From NCBI RefSeq assembly GCF_947487515.1, contig NZ_CANKWO010000002.1, forward strand, positions 744,001 to 808,000: a DNA stretch of 64,000 nt, in the 5' to 3' direction. The DNA is from an uncultured Litoreibacter sp. (GTDB lineage: Bacteria > Pseudomonadota > Alphaproteobacteria > Rhodobacterales > Rhodobacteraceae). Of this stretch, positions 9,616 to 17,921 are shown in pieces. Position 1 is the first letter of the stretch, and every line of letters starts with the position of its first letter. The notes under the pieces are model-generated. The model had not been told where the DNA came from. It did not search any database and worked only from the letters and a program-made list of their open reading frames with translations. The position numbers and the translations under genes are program-made.

Positions 9616-9634
9616 ACTGAACCGAATGGTTTAC
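9616..9634. promoter_or_regulatory. Putative TetR-type operator, copy 2
   Basis: AACCGAATGGTT at 9620-9631 matches copy 1 at 11 of 12 core positions, and the flanks (ACT before, one pyrimidine then A after) also match. It lies 19 bases upstream of the small secreted-protein start, close to where the promoter or transcript start should be, so binding would plausibly repress that gene. Confidence 0.55.
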
Positions 9635-9652
9635 TTTGAAAGGAAAGAGGCC

Positions 9653-9919
9653 ATGAACTCGATGAAACTTGCACTAGTTGTTGCTGCGATGGCGCTTACA
9701 GGGCCTGCAGTCGCGGGTGGCGTTGTGCTGCCGATCTATACGCCGAACATTGAATTTCCAGCTGAATTCGGCAGCGCCGCGCCGGTGATCTCTGACGAGG
9801 CGGCGACCCGTACAACCAACTTGCTCCAACCCGATGACCATGTTGGAGCCAAAATCGATGCGCCTGATCCCTCCCCGATCGCCAAATGGCTTAAGCGCAT
9901 CCTTGTTGGCGCTGAATAG
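9653..9919 (+). CDS. Small secreted hypothetical protein
   Basis: An 88-residue protein I do not recognise. It has a clear Sec signal peptide: charged start, hydrophobic core LALVVAAMALTG, and a likely cleavage after AVA near residue 21. The mature part of about 65 residues is acidic and proline-rich and ends in a short basic amphipathic stretch (IAKWLKRILVG). The ATG at 9653 has a strong AAAGGAAAGAGG site upstream, which decides the start over an in-frame ATG at 9608. Two palindromic operators precede it and a TetR gene follows it, suggesting induced expression. Confidence 0.72.
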   Translation: MNSMKLALVVAAMALTGPAVAGGVVLPIYTPNIEFPAEFGSAAPVISDEAATRTTNLLQPDDHVGAKIDAPDPSPIAKWLKRILVGAE

Positions 9920-10046
9920 CTCCCCCCTATTCCCAGCGACCAATCGGGCGGGCCTAAGGGTCCGCCCCAATTGCAAAAACTCAGGGTTGTTGCCGAAACT
10001 TAACTGCTTGGTCTATAAACAGCTTACTGGGGCAGGAGACATTCAC

Positions 10047-10664
10047 TTGGACGGCAATACACCTGACATCAAACGTGGTCGGAAGTACGATCAAGTGATC
10101 GCGGGCGCGCGTGACGTTTTCCTTGCTCATGGGTTTGAAGGGGCAAGCGTCGACTTGATTGCGCGCGAGGCGGGTGTTTCCAAGGCAACCCTCTATAGCT
10201 ATTTCCCAGACAAGCGGATCTTATTCGTGGAAGTGGCCAAGCAGGAATGCGCCTCTCAGGCAAAGCGCGCTTTGGAGGTGACGACCACCGACGTTCCGGT
10301 GCGCGAGATGCTGACCGGCATGTCCTACAAAATGATGTCGTTTCTGACGTCAAACTTTGCACAGAGAATTTTCAAGATTTGCGTGGCAGAATCTGACCGG
10401 TTTCCGGAATTGGGCCGCGAGTTTTACATGTCGGGCCCAAAGCTTATGGAAGACCGCTTGTGCGAGTACTTTGAGCACGCCTGCGCGCGCGGTGAATTGA
10501 AAATTGACGATATGCACCTTGCAGCGATGCAATTCCAAGAACTGGTGAAGAGCGAAATCTTCGTAAAGATGGTCTTCAACATTATAGAAAAACCGACCCA
10601 AGAGCAGATCGACCGCATCATTGATGGCGCTGTCGACATGTTTTTGGCGCGCTATGGTACCTAG
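10047..10664 (+). CDS. TetR/AcrR-family transcriptional regulator
   Basis: A 205-residue TetR repressor. The DNA-binding domain covers residues about 13-60, with the helix-turn-helix at 33-56 (SVDLIAREAGVSKATLYSYF). The C-terminal ligand domain resembles the C-terminal region common in AcrR-like alphaproteobacterial regulators. No ATG precedes the conserved region at the right distance; a TTG at 10047 lies 8 bases after AGGAG (10034-10038), so I take TTG as the start. It follows the small secreted gene by 127 bases on the same strand and is the natural candidate to bind the paired AACCG palindromes upstream of that gene. The ligand is unknown. Confidence 0.85.
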   Translation: MDGNTPDIKRGRKYDQVIAGARDVFLAHGFEGASVDLIAREAGVSKATLYSYFPDKRILFVEVAKQECASQAKRALEVTTTDVPVREMLTGMSYKMMSFLTSNFAQRIFKICVAESDRFPELGREFYMSGPKLMEDRLCEYFEHACARGELKIDDMHLAAMQFQELVKSEIFVKMVFNIIEKPTQEQIDRIIDGAVDMFLARYGT

Positions 10665-10725
10665 CGCTGGCCGCGGCTTAGAAGGGTTAATTGCCCTAAG
10701 AACCAGAAAGCCCTAAACACGCGCA

Positions 10726-11007
10726 ATGAGATTCCTTGTACCCCTCCTCGTCGTGCTTGCCGCCTGTGACTCTGGCGGCGGTGAAAACTTTGATGATCCG
10801 GCAACATTTGACGGGCAGCCAAGATGTGGCGCCGAAAACTACTATGATCTGTTGGGGAAGCGGGAGGCTGCTCTTCAGGGGCGGACACTTCCGAAAGGCG
10901 TGCGGGTTTTGCATCCTGAAGATGTGATCACCATGGACTTTAGCCCGAACAGATTGACCATCGATATCGATACTTCCGGCCTGATCTCAAGTGTGACTTG
11001 CCGTTAG
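10726..11007 (+). CDS. I78-family peptidase inhibitor lipoprotein
   Basis: A 93-residue predicted lipoprotein: signal peptide with lipobox LAAC, lipidated Cys14. The mature part matches the inhibitor I78 family: a Cys in RCGAENY, a central RVLHPEDVITMDFSPNR strand-loop and a C-terminal IDTSGLISSVTC. I78 inhibitors block elastase-like serine proteases; in bacteria a periplasmic protective role is presumed. Two Cys residues bracket the domain and may form a disulfide. Start ATG at 10726 has only a weak ribosome site. Confidence 0.82.
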   Translation: MRFLVPLLVVLAACDSGGGENFDDPATFDGQPRCGAENYYDLLGKREAALQGRTLPKGVRVLHPEDVITMDFSPNRLTIDIDTSGLISSVTCR

Positions 11008-11071
11008 ATTTGTCTGCGATTGTTTCAATCTGTAGGCTTTGACCGCACTCCCAATCGGGTTAGAAAGCCGT

Positions 11072-11830
11072 ATGGCGAAGGCAGCAAAAAAGACTCAGAA
11101 GCGAACCAAACCGGTCAAACAGGCGAAACCGAAGCGATCCATATTCTGGCGCATCGGAATGGTGCCGGTTCTGGCTGTGCGCTGGGGATGGCGTTTCGGA
11201 ATAGCAGCCGTGCTTTTCATGCTTTTCGTTGTGACACTTTACGCTTTTGTGAACCCGCCAACGACATTCTACATTCTCTCGGAAAGCCGTCGCCTAGACA
11301 ACACGCGCCGCGAGTGGCGCGATTTTGAAAGCATCTCACCGCACATGCCCCATGCGATTGTGGCGGCGGAGGATGCGAATTTCTGCAATCACTGGGGCTT
11401 CGACATGGCGGCAATACGCGACGCGCTTGAAGATGGTGGCGGACGCGGGGCATCAACGATTTCACAGCAGACGGTGAAGAATGTGTTTCTTTGGCACGGC
11501 CGCACCTATACGCGAAAAGCGCTGGAGGCTGCGATCACGCCGGTGATGGAGACGATCTGGACCAAGCGACGGGTGTTGGAAGTTTACATGAATGTCGCAG
11601 AATTCGACGAAGGCGTGTTTGGTGTGGGCGCCGCTGCCCCTTGGTACTTCGGTGTTGATGCCAAGGATTTGACGATGAAACAGGCCTCCTTGCTGGCGGC
11701 GATTCTGCCCAATCCCAAGGGGCGATCCGCAAAACGGCCTAGCGCTTTCATCAAGAAGCGTGCCCGATCCATTGCAAGTGGTGCGGCCACGATCCGCGCA
11801 GATGGAAGAAACACCTGTTTCGAAGGTTGA
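11072..11830 (+). CDS. mtgA: Monofunctional peptidoglycan glycosyltransferase
   Basis: Polymerises lipid II into glycan strands at the inner membrane. It has 252 residues: a lysine-rich cytoplasmic tail, one membrane anchor at about residues 37-62, then a GT51 domain. The catalytic glutamate is Glu100 in VAAEDANFCNHWGFD, followed by GASTISQQTVKNVFLW and RVLEVYMNVAEF motifs. I chose ATG 11072 because the upstream in-frame start at 11039 adds an unlikely extension. No transpeptidase domain is present, unlike pbpC elsewhere in the window. Confidence 0.93.
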   Translation: MAKAAKKTQKRTKPVKQAKPKRSIFWRIGMVPVLAVRWGWRFGIAAVLFMLFVVTLYAFVNPPTTFYILSESRRLDNTRREWRDFESISPHMPHAIVAAEDANFCNHWGFDMAAIRDALEDGGGRGASTISQQTVKNVFLWHGRTYTRKALEAAITPVMETIWTKRRVLEVYMNVAEFDEGVFGVGAAAPWYFGVDAKDLTMKQASLLAAILPNPKGRSAKRPSAFIKKRARSIASGAATIRADGRNTCFEG

Positions 11831-11887
11831 AAAACCTGTGCAAGATTGCGATGACACGTAGACTGATTTTCTCTTAGGGATAACGCG

Positions 11888-12553
11888 ATGAACCGCCTTT
11901 ACCACTCCCCGCTTTCTCCCTTTTGCCGCAAGGTGCGCCTTGTCTTGGCTGAAAAGAAGGTTGAGGTGGAACTGGTAGAAGAGCGGTACTGGGAGCAGAA
12001 CACCGACTTTATGCAGCGTAATCCGGCTGGCAAAGTCCCGATCCTGAAGATCGATAGTCAGACGCTCAGCGAAAGTCAGGCGATCTGCGAATACCTTGAA
12101 GAGGTCATCCCAGATCCCGCCTTGCTACCTAAAAAACCGGAAGATCGCGCCGAGGTTCGGCGTCTCACCTATTGGTTTGACGATAAATTTCATAACGAAG
12201 TTACGTCAAAGCTGCTGTACGAGCGGGTGAACAAGAAGATCATGGGCCAAGGCTACCCCGAAAGCAAAAACGTGAAATTGGGCGCCCAGAAGATTAAGTA
12301 CCATATCGACTATATGGGTTGGCTGTTGGATCAGCGCCGTTGGTTGGCAGGGGATCAGCTCAGCTTGGCTGATTTCACCGCAGCCGCGCATTTCTCCTGC
12401 CTTGACTATATCCGCGATGTGGACTGGAACCGGAACGCGAATGTCAAAGACTGGTATGCGAAGATTAAATCGCGGCCTGCGTTCCGCTCTATTCTGGCTG
12501 ATCAGGTGCCAGGTTTCATCCAACCTCCCCACTACGCGGACTTGGATTTTTGA
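11888..12553 (+). CDS. fzlA: FzlA-like glutathione S-transferase fold protein
   Basis: A 221-residue protein with a thioredoxin-like N-domain ([17 protein letters not shown]) and helical GST C-domain. Its ending (PPHYADLDF) and the [16 protein letters not shown] pattern match the FzlA group. In Caulobacter FzlA binds FtsZ and couples the Z-ring to the septal synthase FtsW; it is a GST-fold protein without known GST activity. The stop overlaps the TTG start of queG by four bases. The assignment as FzlA rather than a generic GST rests on the C-terminal signature and the queG linkage, so I hold it as likely. Confidence 0.78.
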   Translation: MNRLYHSPLSPFCRKVRLVLAEKKVEVELVEERYWEQNTDFMQRNPAGKVPILKIDSQTLSESQAICEYLEEVIPDPALLPKKPEDRAEVRRLTYWFDDKFHNEVTSKLLYERVNKKIMGQGYPESKNVKLGAQKIKYHIDYMGWLLDQRRWLAGDQLSLADFTAAAHFSCLDYIRDVDWNRNANVKDWYAKIKSRPAFRSILADQVPGFIQPPHYADLDF

Positions 12554-13578
12554 GCCTAAAAGACCGACTGCGCGCGCAAGCACTCGCGGAAGGTTTCGCA
12601 AAAATGGGCATTTGTCGCCCTGATGCTATCCCTCGCACTCCGGATCGCCTGAACACCTATGTGGATGAGGGGCGTCACGGTCAGATGGGGTGGATGGCCG
12701 AAAGAATGACATGGCGCTCAAATCCTGCAGCGCTTTGGCCAGAGGCGCGTTCCGTCATTATGCTGGCTGAAGTGTATTCTCCAGATCACAACCCCCTTGA
12801 TATTCTGGATCAAAAGGACCGCGCTGCAATCTCGGTCTATGCGCAAAATCGCGACTATCATGATATTGTCAAAAAGCGGCTGAAACGGGTAGGTCGCTGG
12901 CTGATCGAGCAGGCCGATGATGTGGAAATCAAGGTTTTCGTGGATACTGCCCCCGTGATGGAAAAACCGCTGGCGGAGGCAGCCGGACTGGGTTGGCAGG
13001 GTAAACACACCAATCTACTGGCCCGCGATTTAGGAAGCTGGTTCTTTCTGGGTGCGATCTTCACGACGGTAGAATTAGACCCTGATACTGCCCAAACAGA
13101 CAATTGCGGCAGCTGCCGCGCCTGTCTGGACATCTGCCCAACGAAGGCATTCCCTGCCCCGTTTCAGCTGGATGCGCGCAGGTGCATTTCCTACCTGACG
13201 ATTGAACATAAGGGGCCGGTTGACGAAGAGTTACGCCAAAATATGGGCAATCACATATATGGGTGCGATGATTGTCTGGCGGTTTGTCCGTGGAACAAAT
13301 TTGCCCAAGAGGCGACAGAATTACGCTACGCTGCCCGCGATGATCTACGCGCCCCGAAATTGGCAGAGCTGGTAAAACTTGATGATGCGCAGTTCCGCGA
13401 GAAGTTCTCAGGCTCGCCGATCAAGCGGATCGGACGGGATCGTTTTATCCGAAATGTTCTATATGCGATTGGCAATTCGGGTCGGTCAGATTTGCGCGAC
13501 GCGGCACAATCTCACTTACAAGATCCCGACCCGACAATCAGTGATGCCGCGCGTTGGGCTGTTGAAAGGTTAACTTGA
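12550..13578 (+). CDS. queG: Epoxyqueuosine reductase
   Basis: Cobalamin-dependent enzyme that reduces epoxyqueuosine to queuosine in tRNA, the last step of Q synthesis. 342 residues. Two ferredoxin-like clusters are visible: Cys186, 189, 192 and 196 ([12 protein letters not shown]), and Cys239, 242 and 246 (CDDCLAVC), with an extra Cys in the region between. A C-terminal HEAT-like stretch ends the protein. The start is TTG, within the fzlA stop (TTGA). It is coupled both to fzlA upstream and to the SDR gene downstream (TGATG overlap). The other que genes are at 61.8-64 kb. Confidence 0.93.
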   Translation: MSLKDRLRAQALAEGFAKMGICRPDAIPRTPDRLNTYVDEGRHGQMGWMAERMTWRSNPAALWPEARSVIMLAEVYSPDHNPLDILDQKDRAAISVYAQNRDYHDIVKKRLKRVGRWLIEQADDVEIKVFVDTAPVMEKPLAEAAGLGWQGKHTNLLARDLGSWFFLGAIFTTVELDPDTAQTDNCGSCRACLDICPTKAFPAPFQLDARRCISYLTIEHKGPVDEELRQNMGNHIYGCDDCLAVCPWNKFAQEATELRYAARDDLRAPKLAELVKLDDAQFREKFSGSPIKRIGRDRFIRNVLYAIGNSGRSDLRDAAQSHLQDPDPTISDAARWAVERLT

Positions 13579-14447
13579 TGTCACATTTGCTTAGCTTCGG
13601 TCACGGCTATTCAGCGCAAGCACTGGCACGGATTTTGTTGCCACAGGGGTGGACGATCACCGGTACAACGCGCTCGGTTCAAAAAGCTAAGGAGCTGCAA
13701 CGCAGTGGTCTTCAGGCGGTGGTTTGGCCAGATGCAGATATGGCGGATCATCTTGCGAAGGCCACCCATGTCCTCGTGTCCGTGGGACCAAACGCTGAGG
13801 GCGACCCAGTTTTGCGCGGGGTGAAGGACCAACTTCGGGCGGCAGCAGGGACCATCAAATGGCTTGGGTACCTATCGACCACCGGAGTCTACGGCGATCA
13901 CAATGGAGGCTGGGTCGATGAGGCTACTCCTTTGGCGCCATCTACCCAGCGGGGCCACTTTCGTATGGAAGCCGAGGCAGAATGGCAGCAGCTTGCCAAG
14001 CAGTCCGGTCTGCCGCTCCATATATTTCGTTTGGCCGGAATTTACGGACCTGACCGCGGCCCTTTCGCGAAAGTTCGAAATGGAACCGCACGTCGTATTA
14101 TTAAAGAAAATCAGGTGTTTAGCCGCATCCATGTCGATGACATTGCGCAAGTTTTACAAGCATCTATCCGACAGCCCAATGCGGGGGCGATTTACAATCT
14201 TTGTGATGACGACGCGGCGCCGCCCCAAGATGTGATCGGATATGCCGCCGAGCTTTTAGGCCTTCCTCTGCCCAAAGCAGAGCCGTTTGAAACTGCCGAG
14301 ATGACGCCAATGGCACGTAGTTTCTACGCAGAATCAAAGCGAGTGAGAAATGACCGGATCAAACAAGAGTTGGGAATAGAGCTGCTGTATCCCGACTACC
14401 GCAGCGGCCTTTCTGCGCTGTTGGCAGGTGAAGACACAACACTGTGA
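13578..14447 (+). CDS. SDR-family NAD(P)-dependent epimerase-like protein
   Basis: A 289-residue extended short-chain dehydrogenase-like protein. The N-terminal nucleotide-binding loop reads FGHGYSA rather than the canonical GxxGxxG, a variant seen in the YeeZ-like SDR group. A GYLSTTGVYG strand and a FRLAGIYGPDRGPF segment are typical of the epimerase group; the usual YxxxK catalytic pair is not evident, so the activity is uncertain. It begins with ATG 13578 overlapping the queG stop by one base, suggesting co-expression with fzlA and queG. Confidence 0.8.
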   Translation: MSHLLSFGHGYSAQALARILLPQGWTITGTTRSVQKAKELQRSGLQAVVWPDADMADHLAKATHVLVSVGPNAEGDPVLRGVKDQLRAAAGTIKWLGYLSTTGVYGDHNGGWVDEATPLAPSTQRGHFRMEAEAEWQQLAKQSGLPLHIFRLAGIYGPDRGPFAKVRNGTARRIIKENQVFSRIHVDDIAQVLQASIRQPNAGAIYNLCDDDAAPPQDVIGYAAELLGLPLPKAEPFETAEMTPMARSFYAESKRVRNDRIKQELGIELLYPDYRSGLSALLAGEDTTL

Positions 14448-14518
14448 CGTTGAGTTTATAGGATTCCGAAATCCGCGTTTCTTGGCTATACTTACAGAAA
14501 AATGGGATGGTAACTCAC

Positions 14519-15016
14519 ATGCGTTCGGTGCTTTTGCGCGGCCTGCTTTTGGCTTCATTGCTGATTTTGACTGCTTGTACGTCAAAGTTCACAACCTACA
14601 ACGGCCCTCGGGTTACCAAGGTTGAGGTATTCAAAAGCCAACGGATCATGAAAGTTTACCACGGAAAACGTGTTCTAAAGACTTACAACGTTGAACTTGG
14701 TTTCGGTGCGCGCGGACATAAGCAGTTCGAAGGCGATGGTCGCACACCCGAGGGGCGCTATATCATTGACAGGCGGAACCCTAACAGCTCGTTCTATTTG
14801 TCTTTGGGGATTTCATATCCCAATGCGCAAGATCGGGCCTTTGCACGGAAGCACGGGCTTTCTCCCGGGGGTGACATCTTTATTCACGGTCAGCCAAATA
14901 TCGGAGGAAAGCGCGGCCCTGATTGGACCGCAGGGTGCATCGCCGTCAAAAACGGCGAAATGCGCCAGCTTTATGCGATGGTCAAAAACGGGACTGTTAT
15001 CGACATATTCCCGTAA
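14519..15016 (+). CDS. L,D-transpeptidase family lipoprotein (YkuD fold)
   Basis: A 165-residue lipoprotein: signal peptide with lipobox LTAC at Cys20, then a YkuD domain. The catalytic histidine and cysteine are His123 (FIHGQ) and Cys140 (TAGCIAV). Such enzymes form 3-3 crosslinks in peptidoglycan or attach proteins to it; small members like this are also called murein L,D-transpeptidase catalytic domain proteins. I chose ATG 14519 because GGGATGG lies 8 bases upstream; ATG 14507 is an alternative that weakens the signal peptide. It converges with the CAP gene nine bases away. Confidence 0.88.
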   Translation: MRSVLLRGLLLASLLILTACTSKFTTYNGPRVTKVEVFKSQRIMKVYHGKRVLKTYNVELGFGARGHKQFEGDGRTPEGRYIIDRRNPNSSFYLSLGISYPNAQDRAFARKHGLSPGGDIFIHGQPNIGGKRGPDWTAGCIAVKNGEMRQLYAMVKNGTVIDIFP

Positions 15017-15025
15017 CGCGCAGCC

Positions 15026-15532
15026 TTAGCTGCCCGTTACCATTGTCCACCAAATCTTGCCGTTTGGCTCTTGGAACCACGAAAAGCCCATCTTGTTCGC
15101 GCGAGGGGACAAAATCACTTCGCGGGTAGACGGGGTGGCCATCCAAGCTGCGACAGTTTCTGATTCATTCTCATATGTCTCGGAAATATTCTCCCCGATC
15201 AGCTGACCCTCGTAACCAGAACGCGCGACGCGATCCAATGGCGACGACCCGTCGGATCCGAAGTGCCAAGGGCGATTTTGCACCGACATGTCCCGCGAAT
15301 GGGTTGCTGCGGCAGCGGTCAATTTGCTGTCCAACACCAGTTCATTGGTCCCCGCTGCTGCGCGCAATGCATTCACGGAATCCAATACACGGAACTGAAT
15401 TTTTGCGGTGTCATTTGCCTTTATCCGGTAGACGCGAGGCAGGGGCTTGCCATCGGGTCCTGTGGTCGGAACGGGTGTACACGCCGCCAGCGCAAGAAAC
15501 GCTGAGGTGAGGATGAGAAGCAGTCTGGCCAT
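15026..15532 (-). CDS. CAP-domain (SCP-like) lipoprotein
   Basis: A 168-residue lipoprotein with signal peptide and lipobox ALAAC, followed by a CAP/SCP-PR1 domain: NALRAAAGTNELVLD, then THSRDMSVQNRPWHFGSDG and a GENISETYENESETVAAWM block, which includes the His/Glu positions typical of bacterial CAP proteins, and a C-terminal GKIWWTMVTG strand. Bacterial CAP proteins are exported and their function is mostly unknown. It lies between two L,D-transpeptidase genes, so a cell-wall role is plausible but unproven. Confidence 0.87.
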   Translation of the reverse strand: MARLLLILTSAFLALAACTPVPTTGPDGKPLPRVYRIKANDTAKIQFRVLDSVNALRAAAGTNELVLDSKLTAAAATHSRDMSVQNRPWHFGSDGSSPLDRVARSGYEGQLIGENISETYENESETVAAWMATPSTREVILSPRANKMGFSWFQEPNGKIWWTMVTGS

Positions 15533-15690
15533 ACCAATTATTCCCTAGAATTTTGACAATCCTTAAACCGAACCGTGGGGCTGTTCAAACACAGTGGTGG
15601 AAAATGGCCGATCACATCATTGTTTGATTTGTGATTGAGGCATTCTCGCCATATTAATAGCGCAAAGACCTCACCAAGGAGGGTGTTTCT

Positions 15691-16287
15691 GTGAGTAATT
15701 CCAAATTCGAAGGCCTAAATCGTCGTAGCTTTCTGTTGACGGGCGCGGCTGCGGCTTCTGGTCTAGCGACACCAGTGATCGCACAAACCGCAACTGGCGA
15801 AGTAGAGCGTGACCTGACCGAAGTGGTGAAACGCAATGTTTCCAGCTTCCGCTCGCTAGAATGGCAGCCCTATTTCAACAACCTGAAAAAGGGTGCGATC
15901 TTGGTCGATATCGACAGTCGCGCCCTGCATATGTGGACTGAAGACGGCAATTACAGCTTGTATCCTTCATCCGTTCCCCTGTCAGAGGACCTGACACGCC
16001 GCGGTCGCACCAGCATCGTGCGCAAGGTTGATGGCCCCACTTGGAGCCCGACACCAGCGATGAAAAAGCGCAATCCAGAATGGCCGCCATTTGTGCCCGC
16101 TGGCCCAGACAATCCGTTGGGGACGCATGCGTTGTATCTGACGTGGACGTACTACCGAATTCACGGCACCCATGATACGCGCAAAATCGGGCGTCGTTCG
16201 TCCAATGGATGCATCGGGTTGTTTAATGAACATATTGCTGAAGTGTTTGCGAAAGCGAAAGTAGGCACTCAGGTGTTGCTAATTTGA
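15691..16287 (+). CDS. Tat-exported L,D-transpeptidase
   Basis: A 198-residue protein with a twin-arginine signal (LNRRSFLLTGAAAASG, residues 9-24) and an ErfK/YbiS/YkuD catalytic domain. Active-site residues are His158 in RIHGTHD and Cys174 in SSNGCIGL, both intact. It is exported folded via Tat and should cross-link or trim peptidoglycan in the periplasm. The start is GTG at 15691, seven bases after an AAGGAGGG ribosome site, which is near ideal and decides the start. Roseobacters often encode several close copies of this family. Confidence 0.92.
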   Translation: MSNSKFEGLNRRSFLLTGAAAASGLATPVIAQTATGEVERDLTEVVKRNVSSFRSLEWQPYFNNLKKGAILVDIDSRALHMWTEDGNYSLYPSSVPLSEDLTRRGRTSIVRKVDGPTWSPTPAMKKRNPEWPPFVPAGPDNPLGTHALYLTWTYYRIHGTHDTRKIGRRSSNGCIGLFNEHIAEVFAKAKVGTQVLLI

Positions 16288-16441
16288 CGACATTTTGAAT
16301 CACTCGCTCTGACCTGAATAGCCCGACCATTGTGTTGGGCAAACTTTCTTGGTTATACGGTGTGACGAGATACTGTCTTGGGTGTCCGTGAATGAACCGG
16401 ATAGTCTGGGTTCAGCGGGCGTATCTTGGAAGGATATAGAG

Positions 16442-16618
16442 ATGAAAAAAATCGTACTTGCAGCAGCATTTGCTGTAGCCGCTTCTTCTGCTTTCGCTGG
16501 TGGTCTGTCTGACCCAATCATCGAAGAGCCAGTAATCGAAGCAGCAACTTCTTCTTCAGCTGGCGGCATCCTTGTCCCGCTGTTGTTCCTGGTTATCGTA
16601 GCAGCTGCTGCGTCCTAA
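16442..16618 (+). CDS. Small secreted protein with hydrophobic C-terminus
   Basis: A 58-residue protein: Sec signal peptide (MKKIVLAAAFAVAASSAFA, cleavage after residue 19), a short acidic middle (DPIIEEPVIEAA), a Ser/Gly linker and a C-terminal membrane segment (ILVPLLFLVIVAAA). Mature length is about 39 residues. Its codons favour GCA/GCT, TCT and GTA, unlike the GC-rich codon use around it but like the HU gene at 47.8 kb, suggesting high expression. A strong terminator follows directly. I recognise the pattern as recurrent in Rhodobacterales but know no function. Confidence 0.8.
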   Translation: MKKIVLAAAFAVAASSAFAGGLSDPIIEEPVIEAATSSSAGGILVPLLFLVIVAAAAS

Positions 16619-16641
16619 GCGAAAGCTTAACCTAGAATACG

Positions 16642-16674
16642 AAAAAGGCGTCCGAGTGATCGGGCGCCTTTTTT
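16642..16674. terminator. Rho-independent terminator, bidirectional
   Basis: AAGGCG-T-CCG pairs with CGG-G-CGCCTT around a six-base loop, with TTTTTT following on the plus strand and, because of the A-run before the stem, TTTTT on the minus strand. It ends both the small secreted gene and the converging rlmN gene. Confidence 0.88.
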
Positions 16675-16685
16675 GCATTAAGGGT

Positions 16686-17879
16686 TTAGCTCTCTGCGAC
16701 GCCGGCTTCGGCCTCAATCTGTTTTCGGGATTTTCGCGCCCGCTCGGTCGCGGATTTCAACTGCCCACAGGCGGCCATAATATCTTCGCCACGTGGTTTA
16801 CGCACAGGCGAAGCATATCCTGCCTGATACACAATTTCCGAAAACGCCCTGATACGGTTGTTTGAAGAACGCTCGTATGGTGCGCCGGGCCATTCGTTGA
16901 ATGGGATCAGATTAATTTTTGCGGGAATGCCTTTGATCAATTCTACCAATCGATGAGCATCTTCGTCGCTGTCGTTCACATCTTTCAGCATAACGTATTC
17001 AAAGGTAATGCGCTCGCTGTTGGAGGCTTTGGGATAAGCACGCAAAGAGGCTAGCAATTCCTCGATATTCCATTTCTTATTGATCGGAACCAAGGTGTCG
17101 CGCACTTCATCAGTCGTGGCGTGGAAGGAAACAGCCAAGAGACACCCGATTTCTTGTGCGGTCTTCGCAATCTCGGGCACCACTCCTGATGTCGACAGGG
17201 TGATCCGACGGCGGGAAAGACTGATGCCTTCGGGGTCCATCGCGATCTTCATGGCATCACGCACATTGTCGAAATTATAAAGTGGTTCGCCCATTCCCAT
17301 AAGTACGATGTTGGACAACTTGCGCTTGGCTTCGTCATTTGGATTGTGACCCGGCTCGGGCCATTCGCCCAAATCGTCACGCGCCAACATCACCTGACCA
17401 ATGATTTCACCAGCGGTCAAATTGCGGACCAGCTTCTGGGTGCCAGTGTGGCAGAATGAACAAGTTAACGTGCAACCGACTTGGCTGGAGATGCACAATG
17501 TCCCGCGGTCTTCTTCGGGGATATAGACGACCTCTACCTCGTGACCACCTGCGATGCGTACCAGATATTTGCGGGTTCCGTCGGTGCTGACTTGGCGGGT
17601 AACAACCTCTGGCAAGGTTATCTCAAACTTCTCTGCAAGTAGGGCGCGGTAGTCCTTTGCAAGGTTGGTCATGCTGTCGAAATCGCGCACACCCTTTTGG
17701 TACAGCCACTGCCAAACTTGACCGGTCCGCATCTTTGCCTGTTTTTCGGGTGTCCCCGCTGCAAGCAATGCGTCGCGGAGTTCAACACGAGTCAAGCCGA
17801 CCAGATTGACCCGATCGCTGGCAGGCAACTTGCGGGGAATGGTCACTAAGTCTTGTGTGATCGGTGCTGTTGATGTCAT
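16686..17879 (-). CDS. rlmN: 23S rRNA (A2503-C2)/tRNA (A37-C2) methyltransferase
   Basis: Radical SAM enzyme that methylates C2 of A2503 in 23S rRNA and of A37 in some tRNAs. 397 residues. The [4Fe-4S] cysteines are Cys136, Cys140 and Cys143 (CTLTCSFC). N-terminal helical RNA-binding domain, then ISSQVGC before the cluster motif, [17 protein letters not shown], and a C-terminal CGQL with the second catalytic Cys. The GAGG ribosome site precedes ATG 17879. The gene follows the Hint gene on the same strand after a 42-base gap. Confidence 0.96.
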   Translation of the reverse strand: MTSTAPITQDLVTIPRKLPASDRVNLVGLTRVELRDALLAAGTPEKQAKMRTGQVWQWLYQKGVRDFDSMTNLAKDYRALLAEKFEITLPEVVTRQVSTDGTRKYLVRIAGGHEVEVVYIPEEDRGTLCISSQVGCTLTCSFCHTGTQKLVRNLTAGEIIGQVMLARDDLGEWPEPGHNPNDEAKRKLSNIVLMGMGEPLYNFDNVRDAMKIAMDPEGISLSRRRITLSTSGVVPEIAKTAQEIGCLLAVSFHATTDEVRDTLVPINKKWNIEELLASLRAYPKASNSERITFEYVMLKDVNDSDEDAHRLVELIKGIPAKINLIPFNEWPGAPYERSSNNRIRAFSEIVYQAGYASPVRKPRGEDIMAACGQLKSATERARKSRKQIEAEAGVAES

Positions 17880-17921
17880 CGGAGCCTCACTGAAAGCAGG
17901 AACGCCGCCGAATACACTATA

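Noticed and set aside
9920-10046. GGGCGG/CCGCCC hairpin between the small secreted gene and the TetR gene as a terminator
   Set aside because: No T-run follows on the plus strand, so I do not call it; it may still slow transcription.
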